A stretch of 64,000 bases of DNA from Faecalibacter rhinopitheci (GCF_015234135.1 NZ_JADGIK010000004.1:1-64000), one strand, 5' to 3'; counted from the stretch's first letter, positions 53,098 to 60,884 are shown. Made by a program: numbers and translations. Notes: generated by a model from the sequence alone, not told the origin.

Positions 53098-54551
53098 GAT
53101 TTAAATGTAATGGTAGGAATTTGAATCGATTTTTGTTTTTCTTGATTGAAAATAATTTCTTGTGTTTCATCAAGTTTATCGTGTTCAAATTCGTTGGTTA
53201 GACTTAGGAAAGCAAATAATTCGGGTAAGCCTTTTTGTAAGCCACCTGAATTTTCGATGAGTTGTTTTAAATTTAAATTCGTTTGAATTGAAATTCCTTC
53301 CTTCATACGTTCTCTTATCTGTTCCTTGTCGATCGCATATTTATTAAAAATACGCTCTAAATGTTCAGATTTTGAAATGTCTGTTTCTGCTAATTTCGGT
53401 GCACCATTGTAGATAATTTCTTGATTTTGCTCCAAAGTTAATTTACGATCAAACGGTAAATGAATATTAATTCCATCATCTACTAATAAAGAAATGTCTG
53501 GCGTTTCTTTCTGTTGACTAATTTTAATCAAAGATTTTTTGATTGCCTGAATAGTTGTCTTTGTTGCTTTCGAGTTGGATACTTGTGTTTCACGAATTAC
53601 TTTACTTAATTTTTCAGCCATTTTATCATTGGCTTTATACACTTTTTGACCTGCTGCGTGCAGATGCTTTTTCATGTTTTTTAAGTACGTATCTTGAATT
53701 TCTATTTCCTTGTCAGAAAGTGTTGCATACAATTCTTGGGTTAACTTGTCCCATTGGTTTTGCAAAGATGGATTTAATAAGAAATTCCAGAACGCATAGA
53801 AACTTTTTCCTTGTTGACTTTCTTTCAGAGCATCAAGGGAATTAAACGTAAAATCAAGAATTTCAGATTTCGTTAAATTTCCTTCATTATGTTTTTGATA
53901 GATTTCTTTCGTAATCGTTTTAAAATTATCTTCAACTTCTTTAAAATCAGATAATAATTCTTTCGCTGCTTGTGTAATTTGATTTACACGCGGTATAATT
54001 TCGTAATCTTCATAAACCTTTAATGATTCACCTAATCGTAGATGCATCATTTCTTGCTCAATCTCCTGTTTTCGTGCTTCTAAAATAGCTAAACGTTCTT
54101 CTTTATTATCGTTCGAAAGTTCAACCAATTCTTTCAGTTGAGTAACAATAGTTTTAAATTTGGATTCTGTACCAACATATTCATCTTTGTCTAATGAATT
54201 AATCCAATCTAATGTTTTGCTGGTATGTGATGAAAGTTCATAGAAAACTTCTCCATTCTCAGTTTGGAAATTGGATAAAAATCCACGATTCGTCCAATCG
54301 GTAATGTATTTTTTGGCCTTTAATTCATATGAATCAAAAACTTGGATGTCGCTTTCTTCATCATTTTCGATTTGGCGATATTCTAAGTAATCCGTTAAAC
54401 GAGAATGAATGATTTCTGCTGCCAAAATGCGGTGTTTTTCCGCAAATTGTTCCGCCAGAAATAGAATAATCATTTCTCGATTTCGCATTTTCAGTAAATC
54501 TAGACTGGGAGATCGCTGTAAAATGGATGAAATTTTTGAACCGTCTAACAT
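53094..54551 (-). CDS. jetA: JetA: DUF3375 (MksF-like) kleisin subunit
   Basis: A 485-residue protein of the DUF3375 family. The N-terminal winged helix (about 1-120) begins RSPSLDLLKMRNREMIILFL. The middle is a long helical region (130-330) with RKQEIEQEMMHLRLGESLKV, and the C terminus (340-485) is another winged helix. Kleisins bridge the heads of the SMC dimer. First gene of the three-gene jetA-jetB-jetC run. 130 bases separate it from the pentapeptide-repeat gene upstream on the same strand. Confidence 0.9.
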   Translation of the reverse strand: MLDGSKISSILQRSPSLDLLKMRNREMIILFLAEQFAEKHRILAAEIIHSRLTDYLEYRQIENDEESDIQVFDSYELKAKKYITDWTNRGFLSNFQTENGEVFYELSSHTSKTLDWINSLDKDEYVGTESKFKTIVTQLKELVELSNDNKEERLAILEARKQEIEQEMMHLRLGESLKVYEDYEIIPRVNQITQAAKELLSDFKEVEDNFKTITKEIYQKHNEGNLTKSEILDFTFNSLDALKESQQGKSFYAFWNFLLNPSLQNQWDKLTQELYATLSDKEIEIQDTYLKNMKKHLHAAGQKVYKANDKMAEKLSKVIRETQVSNSKATKTTIQAIKKSLIKISQQKETPDISLLVDDGINIHLPFDRKLTLEQNQEIIYNGAPKLAETDISKSEHLERIFNKYAIDKEQIRERMKEGISIQTNLNLKQLIENSGGLQKGLPELFAFLSLTNEFEHDKLDETQEIIFNQEKQKSIQIPTITFKS

Positions 54552-54681
54552 GTAATTGTTTAATTATAAATCTACTAGCTTAAAAGCATTCATAGAAAGG
54601 TAAGGCAAGCAATTTAAGTCTTTAAAATTATTTTTGAAACCGCTAATTTGGTTTAATTAAAAAGATTTATAAATAAGATAA

Positions 54682-55254
54682 TTAATCAATTTTGATTTGA
54701 AAAGTATCCAATAATCCAATGCAATTTTCTTTCGAAAAATGGGTATTTTTAATCTTGTTCTGTGTGGGATTGATGCTGAAATTTTCTGCAGTGATTAAAT
54801 TCGCTTTTTCTAAGTTAGTTTGATCAAAAATAGATCCCTTTAAATTACAATTTTCAAAATAGGCTTGGGATAAATCTGCGTAAGCAAAATCTACATTTTC
54901 TAATGCGCAATTTTTGAAATGAATTTTTTGAAGTTGTAAATTATAAAACGAAGAATCATTTAAAATACAAGTCGTAAATTTTACTTTTAAGCCAAATTTA
55001 TTACACACTTCAAGCGAAAAACCAATCATTTTACATTCAGTAAAAATCACATCCTGAAAACTTGTCCCGTTGATTTGTGTAAGACTTAAATCGCAACCAA
55101 TGAATTCACATTGTATAAAATTAAAATCATTTAAATCAACTCCATTCAAATTACAATAAATGAATTGACATTGTTCGTAATCACCTTTTAGAAGAGAAGT
55201 CTTTGTAAAATCATTTTTACTAAATTCTTGGGCGAAAGTGTAATTCTTGTGCAT
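54682..55254 (-). CDS. Pentapeptide repeat protein, Qnr/McbG-like
   Basis: A 190-residue protein made almost entirely of pentapeptide repeats from about residue 20 to 155 (CQFIYCNLNGVDLNDFNFIQ, CEFIGCDLSLTQ, CALENVDFAYADLSQAYFEN). The pattern is A/C-D/N-L/F-x-x in two blocks broken near residue 95, as in Qnr and McbG, whose right-handed beta helix mimics DNA and binds gyrase. Whether this one binds gyrase cannot be told; chromosomal relatives are common in flavobacteria. It lies upstream of jetA on the same strand, after the terminator of the VOC gene, so it has its own promoter and could read into jetA. Confidence 0.87.
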   Translation of the reverse strand: MHKNYTFAQEFSKNDFTKTSLLKGDYEQCQFIYCNLNGVDLNDFNFIQCEFIGCDLSLTQINGTSFQDVIFTECKMIGFSLEVCNKFGLKVKFTTCILNDSSFYNLQLQKIHFKNCALENVDFAYADLSQAYFENCNLKGSIFDQTNLEKANLITAENFSINPTQNKIKNTHFSKENCIGLLDTFQIKID

Positions 55255-55295
55255 AAAAAAATCGTATTCCTTCCAAATGTAGGAAAGAATACGAT
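55254..55295 (-). terminator. Terminator of the VOC gene
   Basis: Stem ATCGTATTC / GAATACGAT with an inner short stem (TCC/GGA), then seven T on the minus strand up to the start of the pentapeptide gene. Confidence 0.85.
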
Positions 55296-55320
55296 GATAT
55301 TATTTTACTTGAAGAAAAAA

Positions 55321-55698
55321 TTATTCTTCGTCGCCGTAATCGAATTCGATATTTTCACCAAACTGTAAAATATATCCATTGTTATCTTCAATGGCAAATT
55401 CGCGAACGCCCCAATCAAAAGTTTCTACTTCATAAACAACTTTGTTATGTTTTAGTTCTTCCCAGGCCTCATCTGCATTTTCAACATTAAAATATAATGT
55501 ACCCGTAAATTCTGGTTTTTTAAAATCTCCAGCAGCTTCAGGGTTTGCAATATTTATTTCTATTTCACCATTTGTCATGTTAGTCCAAACCAATTCTTCA
55601 TTTTCATCATTGATTTTAAACCCTAATTTCTTGTAAAAAGTAGTTGTTGCATGAATATCTTTGGTCCAAATTATTGGCGTAAGTTTATTTAGTTTCAT
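55321..55698 (-). CDS. VOC superfamily protein (glyoxalase/bleomycin-resistance fold)
   Basis: A 125-residue protein with two beta-alpha-beta-beta-beta units: TPIIWTKDIHATTTFYKKLG, LVWTNMTNGEIEINIAN, GTLYFNVENADEAWEELK and REFAIEDNNGYILQFGE. The closing Glu is the usual metal ligand of this fold. VOC members range from glyoxalase I to antibiotic-binding proteins; this one cannot be assigned. It follows a hypothetical gene by 15 bases on the same strand. Confidence 0.88.
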   Translation of the reverse strand: MKLNKLTPIIWTKDIHATTTFYKKLGFKINDENEELVWTNMTNGEIEINIANPEAAGDFKKPEFTGTLYFNVENADEAWEELKHNKVVYEVETFDWGVREFAIEDNNGYILQFGENIEFDYGDEE

Positions 55699-55713
55699 AT
55701 ATATAAATTTTAT

Positions 55714-56193
55714 TTATGACTGTTTTTTCCAAAATTTCCACCATTTTTTTAATGGTTTTTCAAATTTCAGCGTAAGCATTGAATGGATATTTTTTTTAGG
55801 AATAGGAGTAGTATCAAATATAATTTCTTTAGATTCAATTAAAATTAATTCTTCGAAATGTTCGATTTTAAATACTTGATTTTTTGAGTTATTAGCGAAT
55901 AAATTATCTTCTATAAAATAATATTTATAATCCACTTTATTAAGCGGTTGATATCCTTCGATTATTGTTATACGCTCATTAGATGGTCTATTAGAGAAAA
56001 AAGTGTTTATCCAATCTAATAATTCTTCGAATGCTAACTCTTCATTAAATTTAATAAAATAAGTCCGCGAATTCTTCATTAAAATTTCCACTTCAATTGT
56101 ACTATTTTCGTGATAGATTGAATTGAGATGTTCTTGGATAATTGTTTTAATTTCTTCAAGATAATAATTCTTGATGTAGATATAAGTTGACAT
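55714..56193 (-). CDS. Hypothetical protein (159 aa)
   Basis: A 159-residue protein with no signal peptide and no family I recognise. The N-terminal half alternates strands and helices (TYIYIKNYYLEEIKTIIQEH, SRTYFIKFNEELAFEELLDW), and the C-terminal half is acidic, ending in a Trp/Lys-rich tail (LKKWWKFWKKQS) that might touch membranes. It reads like a small immunity or adaptor protein, but that is only impression. The VOC gene follows by 15 bases, so the two probably share a transcript. Confidence 0.6.
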   Translation of the reverse strand: MSTYIYIKNYYLEEIKTIIQEHLNSIYHENSTIEVEILMKNSRTYFIKFNEELAFEELLDWINTFFSNRPSNERITIIEGYQPLNKVDYKYYFIEDNLFANNSKNQVFKIEHFEELILIESKEIIFDTTPIPKKNIHSMLTLKFEKPLKKWWKFWKKQS

Positions 56194-56203
56194 TTTAGTA
56201 TAA

Positions 56204-56233
56204 AATAAAAAAACTCCTATAAAATAGGAGTTT
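56204..56233 (-). terminator. Terminator of the amidase lipoprotein gene
   Basis: Stem AAACTCCTAT / ATAGGAGTTT with a three-base loop and T-run on the minus strand, six bases after the stop. Confidence 0.87.
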
Positions 56234-56238
56234 CAAAT

Positions 56239-57156
56239 TTACGGATTATATTTTTTGTTTAATGCTTTTATTACTGCCCAACTCTCTAAATTTAGTATTC
56301 CGTCAGTTTTTAAAGGGGTGAAATGATATTGGAAAGCTTGTAATACTTTTTTAGATTGTTCGTCCCAAACTCCCGTTACTTGAATTTCATATCCATATTT
56401 CTTTAATTCAGTCTGAGTTTCTTTGATTACAAATTCACTATCAAAAATAAACGGAGCAATTTGAATAAATGCTTGTTTATCTGCTTCTTCATACCATGCG
56501 CCCACGCCATATTCATCATACAAACGTTTCCAAGGGAATAATGGTCCTGGATCATGTTTACGACCTGGAGCAATATCTGAATGAGCAATTACATTAACTG
56601 GAGATATTTTATAACGTTTTATAATATCTTTAGTTAACTCACCTACTTTTTTAAATTGATACTCTGGATAGGGATAATGTGTTTGTACACCATTACTAGT
56701 TGTGTAACCTTTATTCACTATTTCAATTCCGATTGAAGTAAAATTAAGATTGTCTAAATTTTTCCATTTACTTACACCTGCATGCCACGCACGTTTGGTT
56801 TCATCTACCAATAAATGTATTTGATCATCATCAATATCATTAATTAAATAATGAGAACTTACTTCTTGTTGTGTTAAAACACGCATAGAAGTAGGATTAT
56901 CTAATGCAGTATAATGTAAAACTAAGAATCGGATTCGTTCATCTTGTCCGATTGCGGGGTAATTATCACTATTAATTTTGTAGTTTTCTAATTTTGCGGC
57001 ACGCGCCATTTCAGGTTTTTCTGTCTTAGAATTCATGACTACAGTATCACGAATTATCTTAGTAACGACCTTTTGAGGGATATTTTTTGAACTTCCACAG
57101 CTGGAAAGTGAAAAAATTGATAAAACTCCTAAAAATACTAATCCTTTAACATTCAT
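56239..57156 (-). CDS. N-acetylmuramoyl-L-alanine amidase lipoprotein (Amidase_2, AmpD-like)
   Basis: A 305-residue lipoprotein: signal MNVKGLVFLGVLSIFSLSSC with lipobox LSSC. The Amidase_2 domain (about 65-215) has zinc ligands in FLVLHYTALDN and HSDIAPGRKHDPGPLFPW, plus WHAGVSKWKN. A C-terminal peptidoglycan-binding domain (about 235-300) has LKKYGYEIQVTGVWDEQSKK and FQYHFTPLKTDGI. It cuts the peptide stem from MurNAc, probably on murein fragments, at the outer membrane. This fits the AmgK/MurU sugar salvage at 22-24 kb, though the genes are far apart. Confidence 0.92.
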   Translation of the reverse strand: MNVKGLVFLGVLSIFSLSSCGSSKNIPQKVVTKIIRDTVVMNSKTEKPEMARAAKLENYKINSDNYPAIGQDERIRFLVLHYTALDNPTSMRVLTQQEVSSHYLINDIDDDQIHLLVDETKRAWHAGVSKWKNLDNLNFTSIGIEIVNKGYTTSNGVQTHYPYPEYQFKKVGELTKDIIKRYKISPVNVIAHSDIAPGRKHDPGPLFPWKRLYDEYGVGAWYEEADKQAFIQIAPFIFDSEFVIKETQTELKKYGYEIQVTGVWDEQSKKVLQAFQYHFTPLKTDGILNLESWAVIKALNKKYNP

Positions 57157-57228
57157 TTCTTTACTTGTAATTTAGCTATTGTGGGGGCAAAATTACGCTA
57201 AAAAAATTAAAAATATTTTCAAAAAGAC

Positions 57229-57259
57229 TTGCGTAAACTGAAAACGCGTTCTATATTTG
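57229..57259 (+). promoter_or_regulatory. Promoter of the tRNA cluster
   Basis: TTG at 57229-57231, 20-base spacer, TATATTTG at 57252-57259 followed by CAACC. Strong match to the Bacteroidota stable-RNA promoter pattern. Start near 57266. Confidence 0.8.
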
Positions 57260-57302
57260 CAACCGCTTAGAACAAGTAACGACAGTTATTAAAGCTAAGT
57301 TA

Positions 57303-57386
57303 GGAGAGGTGCCAGAGCGGTAATGGAGCAGATTGCTAATCTGTCATCGGGTAACCGATGCCAGGGTTCGAGTCCCTGTCTCTCCG
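57303..57386 (+). tRNA. tRNA-Ser(GCT), copy 1
   Basis: Cloverleaf with acceptor GGAGAGG / TCTCTCC, long variable arm (ATCGGGTAACCGAT) as expected for Ser, anticodon GCT in CAGATTGCTAATCTG, and T-arm GGGTTCGAGTCCC. No CCA in the gene. Confidence 0.96.
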
Positions 57387-57427
57387 CAGTAGTTCATTAA
57401 AATATTTATTTTATCTACCAAGAAATT

Positions 57428-57502
57428 CGGGGTGTAGCGTAGCCCGGTCATCGCGCCTGCTTTGGGAGCAGGAGGTCGCAGGTTCGAATCCTGCCACCCC
57501 GA
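57428..57502 (+). tRNA. tRNA-Pro(TGG), copy 1
   Basis: Acceptor CGGGGTG / CACCCCG, anticodon TGG in CCTGCTTTGGGAGCAGG, T-arm CAGGTTCGAATCCTG. No CCA in the gene. Confidence 0.96.
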
Positions 57503-57532
57503 CGAATTTCTAGTAATAGAAAATTTTGGATT

Positions 57533-57606
57533 GGCCCAATAGCTCAGCTGGATAGAGCAACTGCCTTCTAAGCAGTAGGTCTCAGGTTCGAATCCTGATT
57601 GGGTCA
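57533..57606 (+). tRNA. tRNA-Arg(TCT), copy 1
   Basis: Acceptor GGCCCAA / TTGGGTC (one G:U pair), anticodon TCT in CTGCCTTCTAAGCAG, T-arm CAGGTTCGAATCCTG. Confidence 0.96.
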
Positions 57607-57646
57607 CAAAATCGAAGTAGATAGAAAGTAAATTCGAAAGAGTTTA

Positions 57647-57730
57647 GGAGAGGTGCCAGAGTGGTAATGGAGCAGATTGCTAATCTGTCATCGGGTAACC
57701 GATGCCAGGGTTCGAGTCCCTGTCTCTCCG
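57647..57730 (+). tRNA. tRNA-Ser(GCT), copy 2
   Basis: Same as copy 1 apart from one base in the D-stem region (CAGAGTGG in place of CAGAGCGG). Anticodon GCT. Confidence 0.96.
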
Positions 57731-57756
57731 CTTTTTCTGAATTTTGAATTACACCT

Positions 57757-57831
57757 CGGGGTGTAGCGTAGCCCGGTCATCGCGCCTGCTTTGGGAGCAG
57801 GAGGTCGCAGGTTCGAATCCTGCCACCCCGA
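57757..57831 (+). tRNA. tRNA-Pro(TGG), copy 2
   Basis: Identical in sequence to copy 1 through the mature region. Anticodon TGG. Confidence 0.96.
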
Positions 57832-57862
57832 CAAAACTTCTAGCAATAGAAAATTTTGGATT

Positions 57863-57936
57863 GGTCCAGTAGCTCAGCTGGATAGAGCAACTGCCTTCTA
57901 AGCAGTAGGTCTCAGGTTCGAATCCTGACTGGATCA
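57863..57936 (+). tRNA. tRNA-Arg(TCT), copy 2, with compensated acceptor stem
   Basis: Acceptor GGTCCAG / CTGGATC. Compared with copy 1 two pairs have changed on both sides, C:G to T:A at position 3 and A:T to G:C at position 7. The rest of the tRNA is unchanged. Anticodon TCT. Confidence 0.95.
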
Positions 57937-57950
57937 CAATCTAATGTTTA

Positions 57951-57979
57951 AAACCACACTTACAATAAGTGTGGTTTTT
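57951..57979 (+). terminator. Terminator of the tRNA cluster
   Basis: Perfect 12-bp stem AAACCACACTTA / TAAGTGTGGTTT, loop CAA, then T-run. Confidence 0.92.
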
Positions 57980-58178
57980 TTGTTTATATTTATTTACGTT
58001 TTTATATAATTGCAAAATGAATATTAATTCAAAAAAGAATTTAGGAGATAAAATTCAAAGATTTAATTTATTGTATCAATAATAAATTACTGTATTTGTT
58101 TTATTTAAAATAATTGAAATTGAGTAGTTTAATCTTTGTAATATAATATTACTAATAGATTTAAATAACATACTCTTT

Positions 58179-58210
58179 AATAAAAATACCCTAAAAAGGA
58201 TATTTTTATT
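58179..58210 (-). terminator. Terminator of the 78-residue protein gene
   Basis: AT-rich stem AATAAAAATA / TATTTTTATT with inner CC/GG pairs. It overlaps the stop codon at 58206. The 200 bases between the tRNA terminator and this hairpin show no gene. Confidence 0.55.
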
Positions 58211-58442
58211 TTAATTCTTTTAAGCCTTTTTCACTTAATTGTTTATAATTAATGACAGGTTTTTCTAACTCAATGTTAACACTTGGAGTTTCAAAAAAGT
58301 CTAATTCGTATAGACCATCTTCTACAAACCAATGTTCTTTAATTAAATCGTAAATTTTATAAAATGTAGGTTTACGTTCAAGTTTTACTTTTTTATTTCC
58401 CTTAGCATCGGTAAAAACTTCAGCTTTTCTGGTATTTGCCAT
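58206..58442 (-). CDS. Hypothetical small basic protein (78 aa)
   Basis: A 78-residue soluble protein with no known family. The N terminus is basic and polar (MANTRKAEVFTDAKGNKKVK); the rest includes IYDLIKEHWFVEDGLYELDF and a short helical end. It may be a flavobacterial orphan. A candidate -7 element TAATTTTG on the minus strand (58474-58467) lies 25 bases upstream of the ATG, which supports expression. Confidence 0.6.
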   Translation of the reverse strand: MANTRKAEVFTDAKGNKKVKLERKPTFYKIYDLIKEHWFVEDGLYELDFFETPSVNIELEKPVINYKQLSEKGLKELK

Positions 58443-58466
58443 TACTTATCTTAAAATTTTAGATTA

Positions 58467-58474
58467 CAAAATTA
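58467..58474 (-). promoter_or_regulatory. Candidate -7 element for the 78-residue protein gene
   Basis: TAATTTTG on the minus strand, with a TTC about 16 bases upstream in place of TTG. Confidence 0.45.
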
Positions 58475-58575
58475 TGTATTATTATTTAGTGAATGTAAAT
58501 AATCACTATTTTTATATGTTGTAATTAAGAATGCTATTTTATTTTGAATAGATTTTATAAATTCGCCGAAATGTT

Positions 58576-58983
58576 ATGAAAAAATTAGCCAGTGTAAGAA
58601 TGATTTTAGGGTTATTCTTATTTATTTTAATTAGTTGTGGAAAAACAATTCTTCCAAACGATAACAAGGAGGATTTAACCCTACAAAATATTGAAACAGA
58701 AGGGAAGTGGATTGATAATAGTAAACACGTCAAGGTGTATTTTGAAGATGAATTAGAAAAGATTGTTTTAACCGATGGTTGCCAAATTGTATCTGCTAAT
58801 TATAAGAAATTTTATCCTGCAATATCATTTACAGATATAATATTCACTCAAAAAACATGTAATAATATTTTGGGTTTAGATCAAATTTTAAAACAAACAA
58901 AATTTATACAAGCAAAATCTATAAATCAAATGGTTTTCATTAATGAAAATAAAGAAGAATTGCTTGTTATCAGGAAATTTTAG
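58576..58983 (+). CDS. Small lipoprotein of unknown function (135 aa)
   Basis: A 135-residue lipoprotein: signal MKKLASVRMILGLFLFILISC with lipobox LISC. The mature part has one beta-rich domain with GKWIDNSKHVKVYFEDELEK and DGCQIVSANYKKFYPAISF, with two further cysteines (C74 and C96, roughly) that could pair. It looks like the META/HslJ type of small exported domain (strand order and the paired Cys), but sequence support is thin. It stands alone between the orphan gene and plsC. Confidence 0.65.
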   Translation: MKKLASVRMILGLFLFILISCGKTILPNDNKEDLTLQNIETEGKWIDNSKHVKVYFEDELEKIVLTDGCQIVSANYKKFYPAISFTDIIFTQKTCNNILGLDQILKQTKFIQAKSINQMVFINENKEELLVIRKF

Positions 58984-59017
58984 TAAAACCTTCTGAATAT
59001 TAAAAACATATTTTAAT

Positions 59018-59025
59018 TAACTTTG
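59018..59025 (+). promoter_or_regulatory. Candidate -7 element for plsC
   Basis: TAACTTTG fits TAnnTTTG. Start would fall near 59032, only about seven bases before the TTG start codon. The -33 element is weak. Confidence 0.5.
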
Positions 59026-59038
59026 TAAAAATTTAACA

Positions 59039-59773
59039 TTGAAAAAATTACTTGCTCTACCATTTTCAATAATCTTTTATTTATTGTATGGTTTAACGCT
59101 AATTGTAATGCATGTTGCACAATGGATAGCGTACAATTTGTTCGGTTATGAGGGACATCATAAGACAGTGAAATTAATGAATTGGCTGTTGGTACAAACA
59201 ACAAAAGTATTATTTACAAGCTATACATACACAGGTAAACATAAAATTCCGAAAGGGGTACCAATTATTTTTGTGTCTAACCACCAAAGTATGTATGATA
59301 TTTCTCCAATTGAATACGATTTAGCCGATTTTCATCCAAAATTTATTTCGAAAATTGAATTAGGTAAAGGAATTCCAAGTGTTTCTTATAATTTAAGAAA
59401 TGGTGGATCAGCTTTAATTGATCGTAAAAATGGAAAGCAAGCAATAGATGCAATTAAAAAATTAGCTTTATTAATTCAAGAGAAGAATTACTCTGCAATT
59501 ATTTTTCCTGAAGGAACAAGGAGTAAAGATGGTACTCCAAAAGCTTTTAAAGAAAGTGGTTTAAAGGTATTAACTAAATATGCAAAAGATGCTTACGTTG
59601 TACCGATTACTTTAAATAATACATGGAAAATTACAAAATGGGGTAAATTTCCGTTATATTTAGGAGCTAAAGTTTCTGTAGAATATCATGATCCTATGAA
59701 AGTTAGTGACTATAAATTCGATGAACTTTTTGCAAAGACGGAAGAAGTAGTAAAATCAAAAATAAACTATTAA
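59039..59773 (+). CDS. plsC: 1-acyl-sn-glycerol-3-phosphate acyltransferase
   Basis: A 244-residue membrane-bound acyltransferase. An N-terminal hydrophobic segment (LLALPFSIIFYLLYGLTLIV) precedes the catalytic HX4D motif in VSNHQSMYDIS and the substrate motif FPEGTRSKDG. Between them LIDRKNGKQAIDAI is typical. It adds the second acyl chain to lysophosphatidic acid. The TTG at 59039 is chosen because it begins the membrane segment; the first ATG lies about 23 codons in, after that segment. It is followed after nine bases by an acyl-ACP desaturase. Confidence 0.9.
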   Translation: MKKLLALPFSIIFYLLYGLTLIVMHVAQWIAYNLFGYEGHHKTVKLMNWLLVQTTKVLFTSYTYTGKHKIPKGVPIIFVSNHQSMYDISPIEYDLADFHPKFISKIELGKGIPSVSYNLRNGGSALIDRKNGKQAIDAIKKLALLIQEKNYSAIIFPEGTRSKDGTPKAFKESGLKVLTKYAKDAYVVPITLNNTWKITKWGKFPLYLGAKVSVEYHDPMKVSDYKFDELFAKTEEVVKSKINY

Positions 59774-59782
59774 ATAAAAAAT

Positions 59783-60784
59783 ATGTCAATACATAATATT
59801 AGATTGGAAGTAATGCAACTTCTAGAGAAAGATGTTGATTCTTTCATGGATAAGTTCTTAGTTCCGGTTGAAAAAATTTGGCAACCAACTGATTTTTTAC
59901 CAAATGCTCAATCAGATACTTTTTTTGATGAGATTAAGGAATTACAAGAAATTTCTAAGGATTTACCTAGTGATTTTTGGGTTACTTTAATTGGTGATGC
60001 AGTAACAGAAGAGGCTTTACCAACTTATGAATCTTGGTTATTAAACATGGATGGAGTAGTTGATGAAGAAGGAAGATATTTAGAAAACGGATGGGCAAAA
60101 TGGATTAGACATTGGACAGGTGAAGAAAATCGCCATGGAGATGTTCTAAATAAATTTTTGTATCTATCTGGTCGTGTTAATATGCGCGAAGTAGAGATTT
60201 CTACGCAACACTTAATTAATGATGGTTTTGATATCGGTACATCTCATGATCCTTACCGTAATTTCGTTTACACGAGTTTTCAAGAATTAGCAACATATAT
60301 TTCACATAATAACGTTTCAAAAATTGCGAAAGATTATGGTGCAAAAAAATTATCTCGTATGTGTAAGATTATCGCAGGAGATGAGATGAGACACCATTTA
60401 GCATATTCTGAATTTGTACGTCGTATTTTTGAAGTTGACCCGTCAGAAATGATGTTAGCAGTACAGTATATGTTTAAATTAAAAATTGTGATGCCTGCTC
60501 ATTTCTTAAGAGAAGCTGGACAACAAAAAGGAAATTTATTTGAACCTTATTCAGATGCTGCACAACGTATAGGTGTATACACTGCACAAGATTATGTAGA
60601 TATTATGAAAAAATTAATTCAGATTTGGGATATTGAGAACATTTCTGGTTTAACCGATGAAGCTGAAAAAGCTCGTGATTATATCATGAAATTCCCTGGA
60701 CGTATGGAGCGTATCTCATCAAGAATAGTAATTCCTGAAGAGAGTTATGATTTCAAATGGTTAATTCCTGCAACTAGCAAATAA
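59783..60784 (+). CDS. Acyl-ACP desaturase (stearoyl-ACP desaturase family)
   Basis: A 333-residue soluble diiron desaturase. The two diiron motifs are GEENRHGD and GDEMRHH, separated by about 85 residues, as in plant stearoyl-ACP desaturases. Other family parts: KWIRHWTGEENRHGDVLNKF in its context, YTSFQELATYISHNN and PGRMERISSRI. It introduces a cis double bond into acyl-ACP using oxygen and ferredoxin. The adjacency to plsC suggests desaturated acyl groups go directly into new phospholipid. Confidence 0.92.
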   Translation: MSIHNIRLEVMQLLEKDVDSFMDKFLVPVEKIWQPTDFLPNAQSDTFFDEIKELQEISKDLPSDFWVTLIGDAVTEEALPTYESWLLNMDGVVDEEGRYLENGWAKWIRHWTGEENRHGDVLNKFLYLSGRVNMREVEISTQHLINDGFDIGTSHDPYRNFVYTSFQELATYISHNNVSKIAKDYGAKKLSRMCKIIAGDEMRHHLAYSEFVRRIFEVDPSEMMLAVQYMFKLKIVMPAHFLREAGQQKGNLFEPYSDAAQRIGVYTAQDYVDIMKKLIQIWDIENISGLTDEAEKARDYIMKFPGRMERISSRIVIPEESYDFKWLIPATSK

Positions 60785-60806
60785 TAACGAATATCATATT
60801 TATTTT

Positions 60807-60838
60807 AAGGCATTTCCGTAAGGGAATGCCTTTTTTTA
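60807..60838 (+). terminator. Terminator after the desaturase gene
   Basis: Stem AAGGCATTTCC / GGGAATGCCTT with one mismatch, loop GTAA, then seven T. Confidence 0.85.
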
Positions 60839-60884
60839 TTTTAATTTTAAGGAACACAACAAAACAAACATTTAAAATAATTTT

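Larger units (their letters stand above)
57295..57936 (+). repeat. Tandem duplication of a Ser-Pro-Arg tRNA block
   Basis: Two copies of the same three-gene order, about 57295-57606 and 57639-57936. The tRNAs and the Pro-Arg spacer (AATAGAAAATTTTGGATTGG) are nearly identical. The Ser-Pro spacer has diverged completely. Confidence 0.9.

Noticed and set aside
49158-54551. Calling a complete Wadjet defence system
   Set aside because: JetD is not present and the operon is closed by a terminator, so completeness cannot be claimed.
57344-57937. Minus-strand frames of 87 and 62 codons across the tRNA genes (SGFEPETYCLEGSCSIQLSY)
   Set aside because: These are translations of tRNA sequence on the opposite strand, a known artefact of tRNA clusters. 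They repeat because the tRNA block is duplicated.
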